Source: an uncultured Siphonobacter sp.
GTDB lineage: Bacteria; Bacteroidota; Bacteroidia; Cytophagales; Spirosomataceae
Length of the DNA stretch: 64,000 nucleotides
Reading direction: 5' to 3'
Assembly (NCBI GenBank): GCA_913775095.1
Contig: CAJYIW010000015.1
Span: 80,768-144,767, forward strand
Shown here: positions 17,855 through 28,472 of the stretch, in pieces
Layout of the letters: each line of letters starts with the position of its first letter
Numbering within the stretch: position 1 is the stretch's first letter
Notes under the pieces: generated by a model
Seen by the model: only the letters and a program-made list of their open reading frames with translations
What the model was told of the DNA's origin: nothing
Databases searched by the model: none
Translations under genes and position numbers: made by a program

Positions 17855-20569
17855 ATGAATATTTCTGCAAAAATGCGGAAACGGGGAGGATTATGTACTC
17901 GCCTCAGCGGTGCTATTCAAGCAGGCAAGCCATTTATTTTTAAGCTCATGCGTGTAAGCGTTGTAGTTACCTTCATTCTGCTAACAACTTTCCAGTTACT
18001 GCTGGCTACTACCACCCGGGGCCAGGACATGCACACGGACCGGGTCACTATCGGTATGCAGGAGGAAAGCCTGGCCAGTGCACTCCAAAAGATCGAAAAA
18101 CAGACCTCGCTTCGCTTTTACTACCGTAAAGCGGAAATTAAGTCACTGACCCACCTTACTCTACCCTTAGCATCAAGAACTATAGAACACACTTTGCAGG
18201 AACTTTTGCAAAATACTTTTCTTTCATTCCGGCAAATCGAAGGTCATATATTCATCGAGCGTAAGCCTATACAGATCAACTATGAGATCAAAGGCCATGT
18301 ACTAGATATCAATCATAAACCAATAGCGTTTGCCAATGTAGGTATAAAACAGCTCGCCAGCGATCAGTTAATCCAAGGTACCCACACTGATACCGAGGGA
18401 TTTTTCAGACTTACAGTAACTGAAAAAGGGGACTATCTGATCAGAATTTCGGAAGTAAGTAAAGATAGTTTGTCTCTTGCTCTAACACTGGGCGACATAA
18501 AGACCATTCAATTACCAGATATCATACTTATCGAATCAACCAGACAACTCAAGCAGGTAACCATCACCCGTAAACGTCCGGTTCTTGAACGAAAAGCGGA
18601 TCGATGGATATTTAATTTGAACAACACTATCACGGCCAATGGTTCTTCACTTTTTGAGGCTTTGCAGGTAGCACCTTTTCTAAAAGTATCTGACAATGAA
18701 GTTTCTATGGTGGGTAAAGGCAGCATGGGGGTAATGGTAAATGAAAAAATAATTTACCTGAGTGGCACTGACCTGACTAATTATTTGAAAACACTCCGAT
18801 CCGAAGGGGTAGATAAAATCGAAATCATTACCAACCCGCCGGCAAAATATGAGGCCCAGGGCAATGCCGGCCTGATCAACATCGTGTTAAAGAAAAACGA
18901 ATCTCTAGGCTGGCGTGGGTCATTAAGTTCGTCGTTTATACAGCGAACCTATAGCTCCTATACTAACAATCTGGCTCTTTTTTTTCGATCAAAAAAAATC
19001 AACAGTTCTTTTACATTTAACCAATCAAACTATCGTGGTATTATTAAAGAGTCGAACGATATAATGAATCGACCTAACCCCATTCTTAGTAAGGGTCAAC
19101 GGATAACGACAACACCCGACCTGCAGGCCAGTCTGAGTCTGGATTATGAGTTGAATAAACGCAATAATATCGGAGTTATTTATAATTCGTCAGGCAGCGA
19201 ATCGCACACGGCCCTCACTAATAAAACCAGCTATACTACGGGCAACACGGTTGACTCGGTTTTGAACACCACGGCTGAAATTTCAAGGCCAATGGTTACG
19301 CAGACGTTAAGTCTATACCATGATTTAAAAATCGATTCAACGGGTACTAAATTAACCAGTTCCATTAATTTTTTTTCGAATAAACCTAAAATAAAAAATG
19401 ACTTCGTTTCTGAATCAGAAAATATTAAATCGACCGTTTTAAATAATAGCTTTTCAAAATATAATATTGGGTCCATTCAATCAGATCTAACCTTGCCTTA
19501 TCAATGGGCAACCCTGGAAAATGGCTTTAAACTTGCCCATTTTAAAAACAGTGCCCTGGTAGAATATTATAATTATTTTCATGAAAATTTCCTCATAGAC
19601 GAGACGCGTAGTAACGAATTCGACTATTCCGAAAATAACCTGGCATGTTATTTCAGTATGGAATCTGAATTGTTCAAACAATGGATCGCTAAAGCAGGAT
19701 TACGCTATGAGTATACGACCATGAATGGCTATTCGCCTACCTTAGACCAGCGTAGTAAACGTCAGTATGGAGCCTTGTTTCCTACGGCCTATCTCCTTTA
19801 CAAAGCCAGTGAGAATGATGTAATTTCTTTCAATTACTCGCGAAGAATCAATCGTCCTGGCCTTAATTTCTTAAACCCTTTCGCATTTTATTCCAATATC
19901 TACAGTTACTCCGTCGGAAATCCGCTCCTATTACCTTCCTATAGTAATAATCTGTAAATCAGTTATTTATACAAGGACATAGGGGCATTAACCTTATTTG
20001 CCCAACATAACAGTGATTTATTTTCATCAATCACGACGGTAAACGGACCATCCGTGATTTCAAGGGTAGAAAATTATTTGTCACAGGAAAACCTGGGAGC
20101 TTATGTATCATTCAATAAAACGTTATTTAAGTGGTGGGAAAATAGCACCTCCGCCTCTTTTTTCTTTGCATCCTCAAAATCTAAAATAGAAAATGTTCCT
20201 ACTCAGAATGGAACTTCCACATCGTTTAGTGTCAATAATAGTTTCAAGGCAACTTCCAATTTAAGTTTTTATCTTAATTTCAGTCAAAATCTTCCCTCAA
20301 CCAGCGGAAACGTTTATACCTACAGTCAAAGTAATTTGACTACTGGTACCCGATTAAAGTTACTTCATAACCATTTGATCGTTAGCTCATCCCTTTCTAT
20401 CGGTACAGTAACCAGGTACGATATACGTTTCAGTGATTTTGTGCAGGCTATTAAAACAGATTACGATTATAAAACCTTCAACCTCGGTGTTACCTATTTA
20501 TTTGGAAGATCCAAGGTTTCTGGTAATGATAAGGATATATCCTTTGATGAGAAAAGAAGAGCTCAATAA
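17855..20569 (+). pseudogene. FecA-like TonB-dependent receptor with STN domain, interrupted by one in-frame TAA
   Basis: The first part (17855-19957) encodes a long basic N-terminus and signal (LMRVSVVVTFILLTTFQLLL), an STN signalling domain (about 60-125, SLASALQKIEKQTSLRFYY), a carboxypeptidase-regulatory-like domain, the plug (VLERKADRWIFNLNN, GSMGVMVNEKIIYL, YEAQGNAGLINIVLKKN) and half the barrel. A TAA at 19955-19957 follows YSNNL; the same frame goes on with ISYLYKDIGALTLFAQHNSD to the stop at 20569. Homologues have Glu after the Asn-Leu at this strand, so GAA to TAA is again likely. Without the last 200 residues the barrel would not close. It completes the sigma-FecR-receptor set. Confidence 0.8.
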
Positions 20570-20819
20570 TGATGGGGTTTAAAAACCTGGTAAATTGCAA
20601 TTGCCCTCAACGGTTCCAAGTGTTCGTCCAAAGGACGCCACCAGGAAAAAAAGATGAAAAGCAGTTTACAACTGTCTTCAGTCATCGACTGATTGCTAAT
20701 CACTACTCATGGCAGGAGTGAATAGCGAAGCCTCACCAATCACTATTCCACCTCATGCGTAAGAAGACCCCATTTCCTGAAGCTAAGGCAGGGATCTAAT
20801 TCATAATGTTTGAAAGATA

Positions 20820-20945
20820 TACCTATTTCAGGAAGATACCCGCCAGTATCCTTTCAAATAGGTTCTATAGATTTTACGTATGGGCTACTTGTCTGGCAAA
20901 AATAGCGGTTCCTGAGGTCAGTATTAAAGATAACTTCTATCAGAT
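20820..20945 (-). repeat. Dispersed intergenic element, copy 2 (minus orientation)
   Basis: Read on the minus strand it aligns with 12722-12842 over about 120 bp with scattered changes: AGATAATACT-type start, the TGCCAGACAAGTAGCCC block, and a terminal hairpin AACCTATTTGAAAGGATAC / GTATCTTCCTGAAATAGGT at 20821-20863. The rest of 20570-21108 shows no gene. Confidence 0.6.
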
Positions 20946-21108
20946 GTAGGTATAAAGCATGTAAAATTAGCTTTGTAATATACTTAATTATAGAGTAGAG
21001 AAACATTCATTTGAAAAGGCTATAAGCTTACCATTGAAATAATTTCGTTAGAGAAAATGAAGTTACTACAGTAGCTTTATTCCAAGCCAACCGTTTAACC
21101 TCTAGCTT

Positions 21109-22041
21109 ATGAAAGCACTCGTTCACGTGATGGCAGTGATGTGGACAGGAATGTCATTCTCCAGCTGGGCACAATTCCCCTGCGAGCATCCTTCCCCCTC
21201 AAGTCCTGCCACGGTTCTCTGGAAGATTTCGGGTAAAACCTTGTCTCAGCCTTCTTATCTGCTGGGAACGATGCATCTGATGGAGGTAGAATGGCTCTAT
21301 GAGCACTCCCAAATCCTAACCGTGCTGGATCATACCGAGTACCTGCTTACCGAAGCATTTACGACTCAATCCAACCAACCTTCCGTTAAGGCATCTTTGC
21401 TTAAGGCTCTACCCTTATTGACTCCTTCCCAGTATAACACGTTAGATTCTTTCTTTGTGGCCCGGATAGGAGAAGGCATCAAACATAACCCGGAAGCCGA
21501 AGCCATGACCGTAACCGAAATGGAAACGGCGATTCTAACCGTACTGACGGCTTCTTCTTCAAAACCGGATGGACTTACCCGATTCATGGATCTGGATTTA
21601 TTTAAACGTTATGAATCCCAGGGCAGGCAAGCGGAGCGTCTGGACCGTATTCCGTTCACGGCTTTTGATTCGACAACGACAGATCAGGCAAAAGCGTACC
21701 TCTCCCGCTCGCTCAAGTATATTAAGAATAGCGATAAGCCCAGCTGGAATGTATATGGGATAGACGATGCCGATCAGGCCCGGCTCTATTACAGGCAAAT
21801 GAAATTTGATTATCAACTCGATCAGCAGCCCACCCCGATGGAGCACTCCAGCGATTTTGATTTCATTCCCATCGAGCAGCGAAATAAAAACTGGATCCCT
21901 AAAATTATTACCTGTATTTCCAGTAAGCCCTGTCTGATTGCGGTAGGAATAGGGCACCTTTTTTACAGAACGGGAGTCATTAGTCTGTTACGGAACCAGG
22001 GCTATACAGTGGAACCCATTTATTTAACAAAAACGAAGTAA
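21109..22041 (+). CDS. TraB/GumN family protein
   Basis: 310 residues with a signal peptide (LVHVMAVMWTGMSFSSWAQ). The TraB/GumN signature is present: LWKISGKTLSQPSYLLGTMHL near residue 35-55, and near the C-terminus KPCLIAVGIGHLFYRTGVISLL with the GxGHL motif. This is the distant metallopeptidase-like family related to pAD1 TraB and GumN; catalytic activity is inferred for the family, not shown here. Length is typical. The gene converges on the two-component pair at 22168, with 126 bp between stops and no clear hairpin there. No sign of truncation. Confidence 0.88.
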   Translation: MKALVHVMAVMWTGMSFSSWAQFPCEHPSPSSPATVLWKISGKTLSQPSYLLGTMHLMEVEWLYEHSQILTVLDHTEYLLTEAFTTQSNQPSVKASLLKALPLLTPSQYNTLDSFFVARIGEGIKHNPEAEAMTVTEMETAILTVLTASSSKPDGLTRFMDLDLFKRYESQGRQAERLDRIPFTAFDSTTTDQAKAYLSRSLKYIKNSDKPSWNVYGIDDADQARLYYRQMKFDYQLDQQPTPMEHSSDFDFIPIEQRNKNWIPKIITCISSKPCLIAVGIGHLFYRTGVISLLRNQGYTVEPIYLTKTK

Positions 22042-22167
22042 TTCAAAGGTTCAATACTATTACATCTCATCATAAAAGAACGTATGATAGCTTTTTTAAA
22101 CGGTCTTACTTTTAGCAATAGGAGTACTATTATTTACCTGTATCAATAAAAACATTTATACCCTTTC

Positions 22168-22881
22168 CTATAAGTTATTAATTAATTCGTAAAAGCCCGC
22201 CTTGTACGTGTCACTAATAGGAATGGCCTTAGAACCCAAGTAAATCATCCCTCCATCAATCAGCCGGATGTGTGCGAGTGAGACAATGTAGGAGCGGTGA
22301 ACCCGGCAAAACTGCCCAGGCGGCAGTAGCTCCAGGATCTCTTTCAAAGCCATATACGTCACAATGCGTTGCTGAATAGTGTATACCGATATGTAGTTAT
22401 TCAATCCTTCAATGTAAAGGATGTCACTGAAAGCCACCCGATGAAAGGTGTGTTTGGCATCTCCTTTCAGAAAGAGGTGCGTTTTTTCCGGCGTGGAACC
22501 CGAGGGACTCGCCCTCTGCAGAGCTATAAATTTGGACAAGGCTTTTTGAAAGCGTTCCAACGCAATCGGCTTGACCAGGTAGTCCACTACGTCCAGATTG
22601 AAGCCCTCCAGAGCGTAGTCAGGATAAGCCGTAGTCAGGATCACTTTACAGGTATCCCCGCAAATTTTAACGAATTGAAGCCCGGTCAGTTCCGGCATCT
22701 GAATGTCTAAAAACACCAGGTCAATCATTCCGGCGTTCACCAGCCGTATGCTTTCGTACACATCCGTAGTGGCTTTAACCAGGGTAAAGTCGGCGTTTTC
22801 AGCCAGATACGTTTCAATTATTTGCGTCGCGTAGAGCTCGTCATCCAGGGCTAAACAGCGGTAGGGTCGTTTAATACTCAT
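22168..22881 (-). CDS. LytTR-type response regulator
   Basis: 237 residues. Receiver domain: LALDDE near the start, the phospho-acceptor Asp in IDLVFLDIQMPELTG, TT in VILTTAYPDYAL and the Lys in VDYLVKPI. LytTR domain from about 135: YIEGLNNYISVYT, then FCRVHRSYIVSLAHI. It has the same length and layout as the regulator at 10546-11259. Its start overlaps the kinase stop by 4 bp (ATGA-type), so translation is coupled. Together with the kinase it is divergent from the receptor gene at 24068. Confidence 0.93.
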   Translation of the reverse strand: MSIKRPYRCLALDDELYATQIIETYLAENADFTLVKATTDVYESIRLVNAGMIDLVFLDIQMPELTGLQFVKICGDTCKVILTTAYPDYALEGFNLDVVDYLVKPIALERFQKALSKFIALQRASPSGSTPEKTHLFLKGDAKHTFHRVAFSDILYIEGLNNYISVYTIQQRIVTYMALKEILELLPPGQFCRVHRSYIVSLAHIRLIDGGMIYLGSKAIPISDTYKAGFYELINNL

Positions 22882-23888
22882 AAGCTTAGCATCAGAGAAA
22901 CATGGTAGGTGTCGGCCTGGCTTCGGATGGTCAGGTCGTGGCGGTCTGCGTACAGCAGGGCCAGCCGCCGTCTTACGTTTTCCAGTCCAATGCCGGTCGA
23001 TGGTAGTTGGGAATGGCGATTTACGCGATTACGGACCTGAAACAGGAGTTGGGAATTACGGATCGTTAGTGTAATCGAGACAGGAAACTCCGGATCGTTG
23101 GTAACCCCATGTTTGAGAACATTCTCGATGAACGGCAGCAGCAATAAAGGAGGGATTTCTACGGACTCCACGGGCCCCTGCACCCGAAACTGGTAATGAA
23201 AAGCCGGTGAAAAGCGTAGCTGGTATAGACTCAGATAATCCTGAATAAACTGGATCTCTTCTTCCAGGGATACCTGCTCCCTGCGGTTCCTGGTGAGCGT
23301 ATACTGCAGCGTTTTCGATAGTTTCATTACGGCCGGGGCTAGTGGACCCGGCAGGGGTAAGGCCATCGCGTAAAGATAATTCAATGTACTGTAAAGAAAA
23401 TGCGGGTTGAGCTGCGACTTCAGCAAGGAGAGCTCAGCCTGCCGAAGCTCCTGAGCTAACTGCTGATTGTGGGTCTGGGTCGCATACGATTTGGTTAACA
23501 GATAAATGATAAAGCCAATAAAAACGCCCGGGAACGAGTAATACATGTTTTCATAGATGAAAAAGGGTAAATCGATTCGTTCCCGGGTGGACAGACCCAG
23601 CCATTCAACAAGCAGGATTTCTTCCAGCCCATAGCGGGTCAGGACAAATCCGATCAGAATAGCCCCAATGCTTCCTGACAGTTTAAACAGCGTTTGCCGC
23701 TTCCAGTACCGGGGAAAGATGTAGAGAGCACTGGCCAAGATTACGCCCATTTGTAATAGCTGTGAGCTTACAATCAGCAGGATGCTTTGCAGGGATACCC
23801 GGTTAAACACAATAGCCCCGGTTAGTAAATACAGGGTAGATATAAACCAGACCAGCACAAAAATCAAGGGCAACTGACTTCGCTTCAT
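22878..23888 (-). CDS. LytS/YehU-type sensor histidine kinase
   Basis: 336 residues. Four hydrophobic segments (residues about 5-135) form the sensor part without a periplasmic domain. A linker coiled coil (QTHNQQLAQELRQAELSLLK) is followed by the acceptor motif LNPHFLYSTLNYL near 160, the ATPase N-box LLLPFIENVLKHG near 255 and a late GIGLENVRRRLALLY. It is a paralogue of the kinase at 9516-10553 by layout. The start at 23888 is 179 bp from the divergent receptor start, so a shared control region is possible. Confidence 0.92.
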   Translation of the reverse strand: MKRSQLPLIFVLVWFISTLYLLTGAIVFNRVSLQSILLIVSSQLLQMGVILASALYIFPRYWKRQTLFKLSGSIGAILIGFVLTRYGLEEILLVEWLGLSTRERIDLPFFIYENMYYSFPGVFIGFIIYLLTKSYATQTHNQQLAQELRQAELSLLKSQLNPHFLYSTLNYLYAMALPLPGPLAPAVMKLSKTLQYTLTRNRREQVSLEEEIQFIQDYLSLYQLRFSPAFHYQFRVQGPVESVEIPPLLLLPFIENVLKHGVTNDPEFPVSITLTIRNSQLLFQVRNRVNRHSQLPSTGIGLENVRRRLALLYADRHDLTIRSQADTYHVSLMLSL

Positions 23889-24067
23889 CCTTCAAAAATA
23901 CAGCTTAATCCAGCGAGGTGCTGAACATTATGTTAATGGCCTGATCTATTATGTAAATACCTGTTTACCCGCTTCACATACCGGTTCAGGGCATCGGGAT
24001 AATAAACTAGGATCGGTTCGAGGGCCATGGAATCTTTGCTATCAGAACACCTCCCCTCCTACTGGTT

Positions 24068-26449
24068 ATGCCCCGATTCATTTTCTCTCTCTATTTTCTT
24101 ACCCTGTTAAGTAATTGGACTCTATTCCCTTTGAATGCTGCCTATGGCCATTCTTTCGCCCTGAGTGGTCAAGTCAGCAGTTCCACGGACAGCCAGCCGC
24201 TCGCAGGGGTACAGGTGATTCTGGAGTCTTATTCCAGCCCTGCTCGTTCCCACGATGCCGTTTCGCAGAGTGACGGGCGATTTTCCTTCGGGAAAATAAA
24301 GGAAGGACTTTACCGACTGAGCCTGTCGCATGTAGGCTATCAAACCCTGGTTATGGATTCGATCCATTGTTACGCTTCGCGAATGGATTTAGGAAAGCTG
24401 AGTTTACTGGCTTACTCACAGACCTTGAATGAAGTAGTAATCCGGACTAAAAAGCCGGTGATTCATTATGAGTCCGATCGCTTTCGAGTAGACGTTCAGG
24501 CCATGAATACCCGGGGCGATCAGGCTCTGGATCTTTTGCAACGCATTCCGGGCGTCAAGCTGGAACAATCAGGTGACTTAAGTTTACAGGGGAAAATGAA
24601 TGTTCTGGTCTATATCAATGGCAAGCAAAGCTACCTGACGGGCAGTGCCCTGCTGAGCTATCTGAAAAGCTTACCGGCGGGTGATATGGCCTCCATTGAT
24701 TTTTTGCCCACGCCACCGTCATCCTACGATGCAGCGGGCTCGGGAGGGGTGATAGACATTCACCTCAACCAGCGTAATGAAGACGGCTATTCCGTAAACA
24801 CCTCGCTTTCCATCACCCCACTGGCCCGAACCCGATCCGGGCTGTCTACCATGACTACGATCCGGAAAGGCCGATGGCAGGGATATGGTCAATGGGGGGC
24901 AGATTATAGTCCTTCTTTCGAGATAGAAACGACGAACCGACAAACCCAGGAGCATCGCATGGATCAGGTAAGTCAGCAACTCGCCCGGCCCAGGGGTTTT
25001 TCAAGCCTCATGGGTCTGAGTTACCAACGCTCTCTGCACGAAGTCATAGGCCTGGATGGTAAGCTCATGCAACAGTGGACTACGCGGCAAACGGAGAGTC
25101 AGCTATCGCAAGCAGGGTCCATAACCTCAGTACATGTAAACCGGCAGGACAACCACCAGTCTCAGGCTCAGAGTGAGGCTCTCCATGCCTTTTATAAGCG
25201 AACGCTGGATACGCTGGGTTCCACCCTCACCCTTGACGGGGACTACTACCACATCAAATCAGACCAGGAGGACTGGTTTAGCAATTTCTACACCATGGGC
25301 TCTGCACCTGAGTTTCGTTTTGATTCCAGGCAGAATCTGTTTCGTTCCTCCACCCTTTACGCTTTTAAAGCAGACTGGATCAAAAAAACGGCCTTTGCCA
25401 CGTTAGAATTGGGCGTAAAGGCTGGTCAGGTTACCAATACAAACGTCGTTAATCAGGATTCCCTGTTAGGATCCGATCAGCGACCTATCGTTGGATATAC
25501 TAATGTGTTCACGTATCGGGAACACATTCAAGCCGTCTATCTATCCCTTCAGAAATCATTCGGGCCTCTGGATCTGAAGGTGGGTGTCCGGTATGAGTAC
25601 ACCCAGGGCTTTGACGACACGCGTCAACTCGTTCATCACCAGTATGGATACTTATTCCCATCCGCTTCTCTGATGGTCCGGCCAGGAACCCATCAGCTTA
25701 CCTTTTCCTATCGAAAGAGTATCATCCGACCAGTGTATACGAATCTGAATCCCTTCTCCTACTACTCCGATTCTTATACCCTTCAAGCCGGAAATCCCGC
25801 CTTGAAACCTGCTTTAGCTCAAATCGCAGAATTCAACTATGTAGTAAACAACACCCGGCTTTTAACGGTCAATTATATTTATTTGAAGGATGCGACCCTG
25901 GACATATTCACGTATGATCCGCTCCGGCAAGTCAGTGAATCCAGCCCTCAGAGCATTGGCCAGTTGCAAACCTGGTACATCGCTACGGGTCAGGCCCTGC
26001 AACTCAACAAAAGTTGGTCGCTAAGTACGGATCTGGCCGTATTGTATAATCGCATCAGCACCCCCCTTCATCAGACTCAATGGAACTGGACGGCTCAGCT
26101 TAATTCCGACTGGCCGTTGAAAAAAGGCTGGTCAGCTTGGTTACTCCTGAAATATGCCTCCCCTAGTCTCTATGAATTATCCCGCGTTTTTTCGGTAGGT
26201 ACTGCTTCGGCAGGAATAAAGAAAATGGTTATGAAAGGAAAAGGCTTTGTAACGGTGGAAGGAAGTGATCTGTTCTACAGCGACCGCTATAAGACTAGCT
26301 ATGACTATCAGAACATTCAACAGGAAACCTTAAAAAAATGGCAGAGTCGGATCCTACGGCTTACGTTGAACTATACTTTTGGTCGGTCACAGGTAACGTT
26401 AACGAATAAACGGGACGTAAGCCCGGACGAAATGGAGCGTTTAAAATAG
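24068..26449 (+). CDS. TonB-dependent receptor-like outer-membrane beta-barrel protein
   Basis: 793 residues. Signal peptide (FIFSLYFLTLLSNWTLFPLN), a carboxypeptidase-regulatory-like domain (about 28-115, LSGQVSSSTDSQPLAGVQVI and GRFSFGKIKEGLY), the plug with PVIHYESDRFRVDVQAM, LSLQGKMNVLVYINGKQSYL and SYDAAGSGGVIDIHL, and the barrel (GVRYEYTQGFDD, SYRKSIIRPVYTNLNPFSYY, LKAGNP-like APNPALKP region). It is the same subfamily as 6895-9339 and 17855-20569. The divergent LytS/LytTR pair 179 bp away repeats the arrangement seen at 6.9-11.3 kb. Ligand unknown. Confidence 0.9.
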   Translation: MPRFIFSLYFLTLLSNWTLFPLNAAYGHSFALSGQVSSSTDSQPLAGVQVILESYSSPARSHDAVSQSDGRFSFGKIKEGLYRLSLSHVGYQTLVMDSIHCYASRMDLGKLSLLAYSQTLNEVVIRTKKPVIHYESDRFRVDVQAMNTRGDQALDLLQRIPGVKLEQSGDLSLQGKMNVLVYINGKQSYLTGSALLSYLKSLPAGDMASIDFLPTPPSSYDAAGSGGVIDIHLNQRNEDGYSVNTSLSITPLARTRSGLSTMTTIRKGRWQGYGQWGADYSPSFEIETTNRQTQEHRMDQVSQQLARPRGFSSLMGLSYQRSLHEVIGLDGKLMQQWTTRQTESQLSQAGSITSVHVNRQDNHQSQAQSEALHAFYKRTLDTLGSTLTLDGDYYHIKSDQEDWFSNFYTMGSAPEFRFDSRQNLFRSSTLYAFKADWIKKTAFATLELGVKAGQVTNTNVVNQDSLLGSDQRPIVGYTNVFTYREHIQAVYLSLQKSFGPLDLKVGVRYEYTQGFDDTRQLVHHQYGYLFPSASLMVRPGTHQLTFSYRKSIIRPVYTNLNPFSYYSDSYTLQAGNPALKPALAQIAEFNYVVNNTRLLTVNYIYLKDATLDIFTYDPLRQVSESSPQSIGQLQTWYIATGQALQLNKSWSLSTDLAVLYNRISTPLHQTQWNWTAQLNSDWPLKKGWSAWLLLKYASPSLYELSRVFSVGTASAGIKKMVMKGKGFVTVEGSDLFYSDRYKTSYDYQNIQQETLKKWQSRILRLTLNYTFGRSQVTLTNKRDVSPDEMERLK

Positions 26450-27038
26450 CAGGCATAAGCGTAAAGGTTTCTTTTAATTTGGATACCTATGATTAAAATA
26501 GTTGAAGTGTTGGGTAGTATCCTAGTATATCCCGGTGAATTAAAAGAGCAATCGTGAATTCAAACATGCCTATCAGAAGCTCCAGATTATAAAAAAAACG
26601 ATAGAATTTTAAGTTACCTTTCAGAAGAACTACCAAAGAGTATTCAATCAAATCTTTGCAACAGTTTGGCTAAAACCACCTTTATGCTTCGTCTTCTATT
26701 GCATGTTACACTAGCAACATTCTTACAGAGCAAGAGCCAGCCAATTTTATGTATGCAGCATACTTGTCCTATGATTAGAATTTAAGCTAACCCATTAATA
26801 TATTATTTCGTATATAGCTAATTAAGAAACTATTTAACTCTAATTCATAATTAATTTAGTGAATTTTCTATTAAACAATAGTCATATATATATAAAGGAA
26901 AAATTATATATATTTATATGTCACAACTTATAATATTGTAGAATAATTTCTACTATATATTTTATTTTTTATTCATTGATAATGAATAAATTTGCCTGTT
27001 GATAAAAAATATTTATCAACTTTAATTCTCTATTAGAT
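26450..27038. other. AT-rich gene-free spacer of 589 bp
   Basis: Composition drops sharply after about 26,780, with long runs of A and T (TATATATATA-type stretch around 26,885-26,925). No open frame of note. Some short stretches at 26,590-26,770 look like broken coding sequence but none is identifiable. It marks the left border of the AT-rich accessory region. Confidence 0.5.
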
Positions 27039-28427
27039 ATGAAACATTATTACAAAATTGGTTTTAATTTAACCATAGTAACATGCTTATGCATAAGTAT
27101 GTTTGCTTGTCGGCAAAACGAAGTCACTGAAATTCAACCCGTACACCAAGCTAAACTGCTAACAATTCAAGAGCAGCAATCTGATTTTGATCAAGCAGCT
27201 CTTTTGATAAGCTCAATTTCTAGTGAATCTGGGATAACAGATGAAGTTTTTAAAAGCGTAAAACTTAAATATGAAGGCTATTCCCAGATCATGTTTAAGT
27301 ATTTATTTGATAATTTATCAGATAAGCAAGGTCGTTTGAGCACGAATGAAAAAATATTTTCGATTGCACTTACAGCAAAATATAAATCTGGGAATTACCC
27401 TAAAAGTAAAATAATCTCTCCTAATAAGGGTGGTAGATCAGTTAACAATGATTTATTACAATATCTTAAAGAGCAAAATGTAGAAATTTACTGGCCTTAT
27501 TGGCAAGAGTGGGATGGAAAAGAATTACCTACTATTACATATACCCCAGCAGACAATGACTCGGTTAATATTGGCTACAAATTAAAAGTTAATCCTAACG
27601 GTAACGGATATTTAACAGAAACCGTACGTGTAAATGATGACTATGCTTTTGCTCATCCAACTTGGATATTACAAAACAACAAGCCATTACCAACTACTGA
27701 TCCACGTAGTGGTATTTTTATTCCTAATTACGGGGATGATTCATATACTGGATTAAATCCTTATACTAAAAGTGCAAGGATAGCTGAAAGTCTTGTCCCT
27801 GCTGATAATAGAAATGGTCTTGCTGATATCAACAAAATTTTCGTAGGTAAAGCAAGAACTAATGGAAAGAATTTCAACAATATATTTAATGGTGGTTCAA
27901 ATGATTTAATTCTTTATTGCGGAGACGAACGTACAGCTGGAAGTTCTGCTCCTCAAACCACAACCTTCAGTATTGACCGCTGGGCTGGCCGTAAAGGCGT
28001 CTGGCGTCGAGTGAACAGTGTATGGGATGAAAACTGGAAAGGTGCTGAAGTAACACAGTGGATGGGAATTGAGTGTATTAACTGCCAGCAAGAGCATGAA
28101 ACCACCTTTACTGCAAATGCAAAATTAGTTAAGAAAGCCACCGGATCTATTTCTTCTGAAGATGAAAAGAAATTAAAGGCTGGCCTAAGCGTTGAAGGGG
28201 GTTTTGAAGCTGGAATAAGCTGGAGTATAAAAACTACTCATATAAACAAACTCATGTCCCGTAGAGAACGGGATCGGCGTCAGTTTTTTGCTGAAAACTA
28301 CATGAATGCTGATGGAAAGGGAATGGAAGAAGGAGTAGCAGTACGTGACGGTGGCCAAGCTGATAGAGGCGGACAATCACAACTTTACTTTACTATTGAA
28401 GTGCAAGCTTATAATTACGTGCCTTAA
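27039..28427 (+). CDS. Putative lipoprotein of unknown function
   Basis: 462 residues. The start is a lipoprotein signal with the lipobox Cys at 24 (SMFACRQNE). The rest is a hydrophilic secreted protein with no family I recognise. Visible features are a charged proline-poor N-terminal half, a central region with WPYWQEWDGKELPTI, a segment with IDRWAGRKGVWRRVNSVWDE, a Cys pair GIECINCQQEH, and a basic tail (RRERDRRQFF). The gene and its follower at 28473 are much richer in A and T than the conserved genes of the window, a sign of transfer. The 45-bp gap to the next gene suggests an operon. Confidence 0.7.
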   Translation: MKHYYKIGFNLTIVTCLCISMFACRQNEVTEIQPVHQAKLLTIQEQQSDFDQAALLISSISSESGITDEVFKSVKLKYEGYSQIMFKYLFDNLSDKQGRLSTNEKIFSIALTAKYKSGNYPKSKIISPNKGGRSVNNDLLQYLKEQNVEIYWPYWQEWDGKELPTITYTPADNDSVNIGYKLKVNPNGNGYLTETVRVNDDYAFAHPTWILQNNKPLPTTDPRSGIFIPNYGDDSYTGLNPYTKSARIAESLVPADNRNGLADINKIFVGKARTNGKNFNNIFNGGSNDLILYCGDERTAGSSAPQTTTFSIDRWAGRKGVWRRVNSVWDENWKGAEVTQWMGIECINCQQEHETTFTANAKLVKKATGSISSEDEKKLKAGLSVEGGFEAGISWSIKTTHINKLMSRRERDRRQFFAENYMNADGKGMEEGVAVRDGGQADRGGQSQLYFTIEVQAYNYVP

Positions 28428-28472
28428 TTTGATTAATGGGGATCAGCATGTACTGGTCCCTACTCTTTTGTT

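Noticed and set aside
15086..19957. Reassigned stop codons (readthrough of TAG or TAA as sense)
   Set aside because: Both TAG and TAA end many intact genes in this window, so a genome-wide code change is not possible; local decay is simpler.
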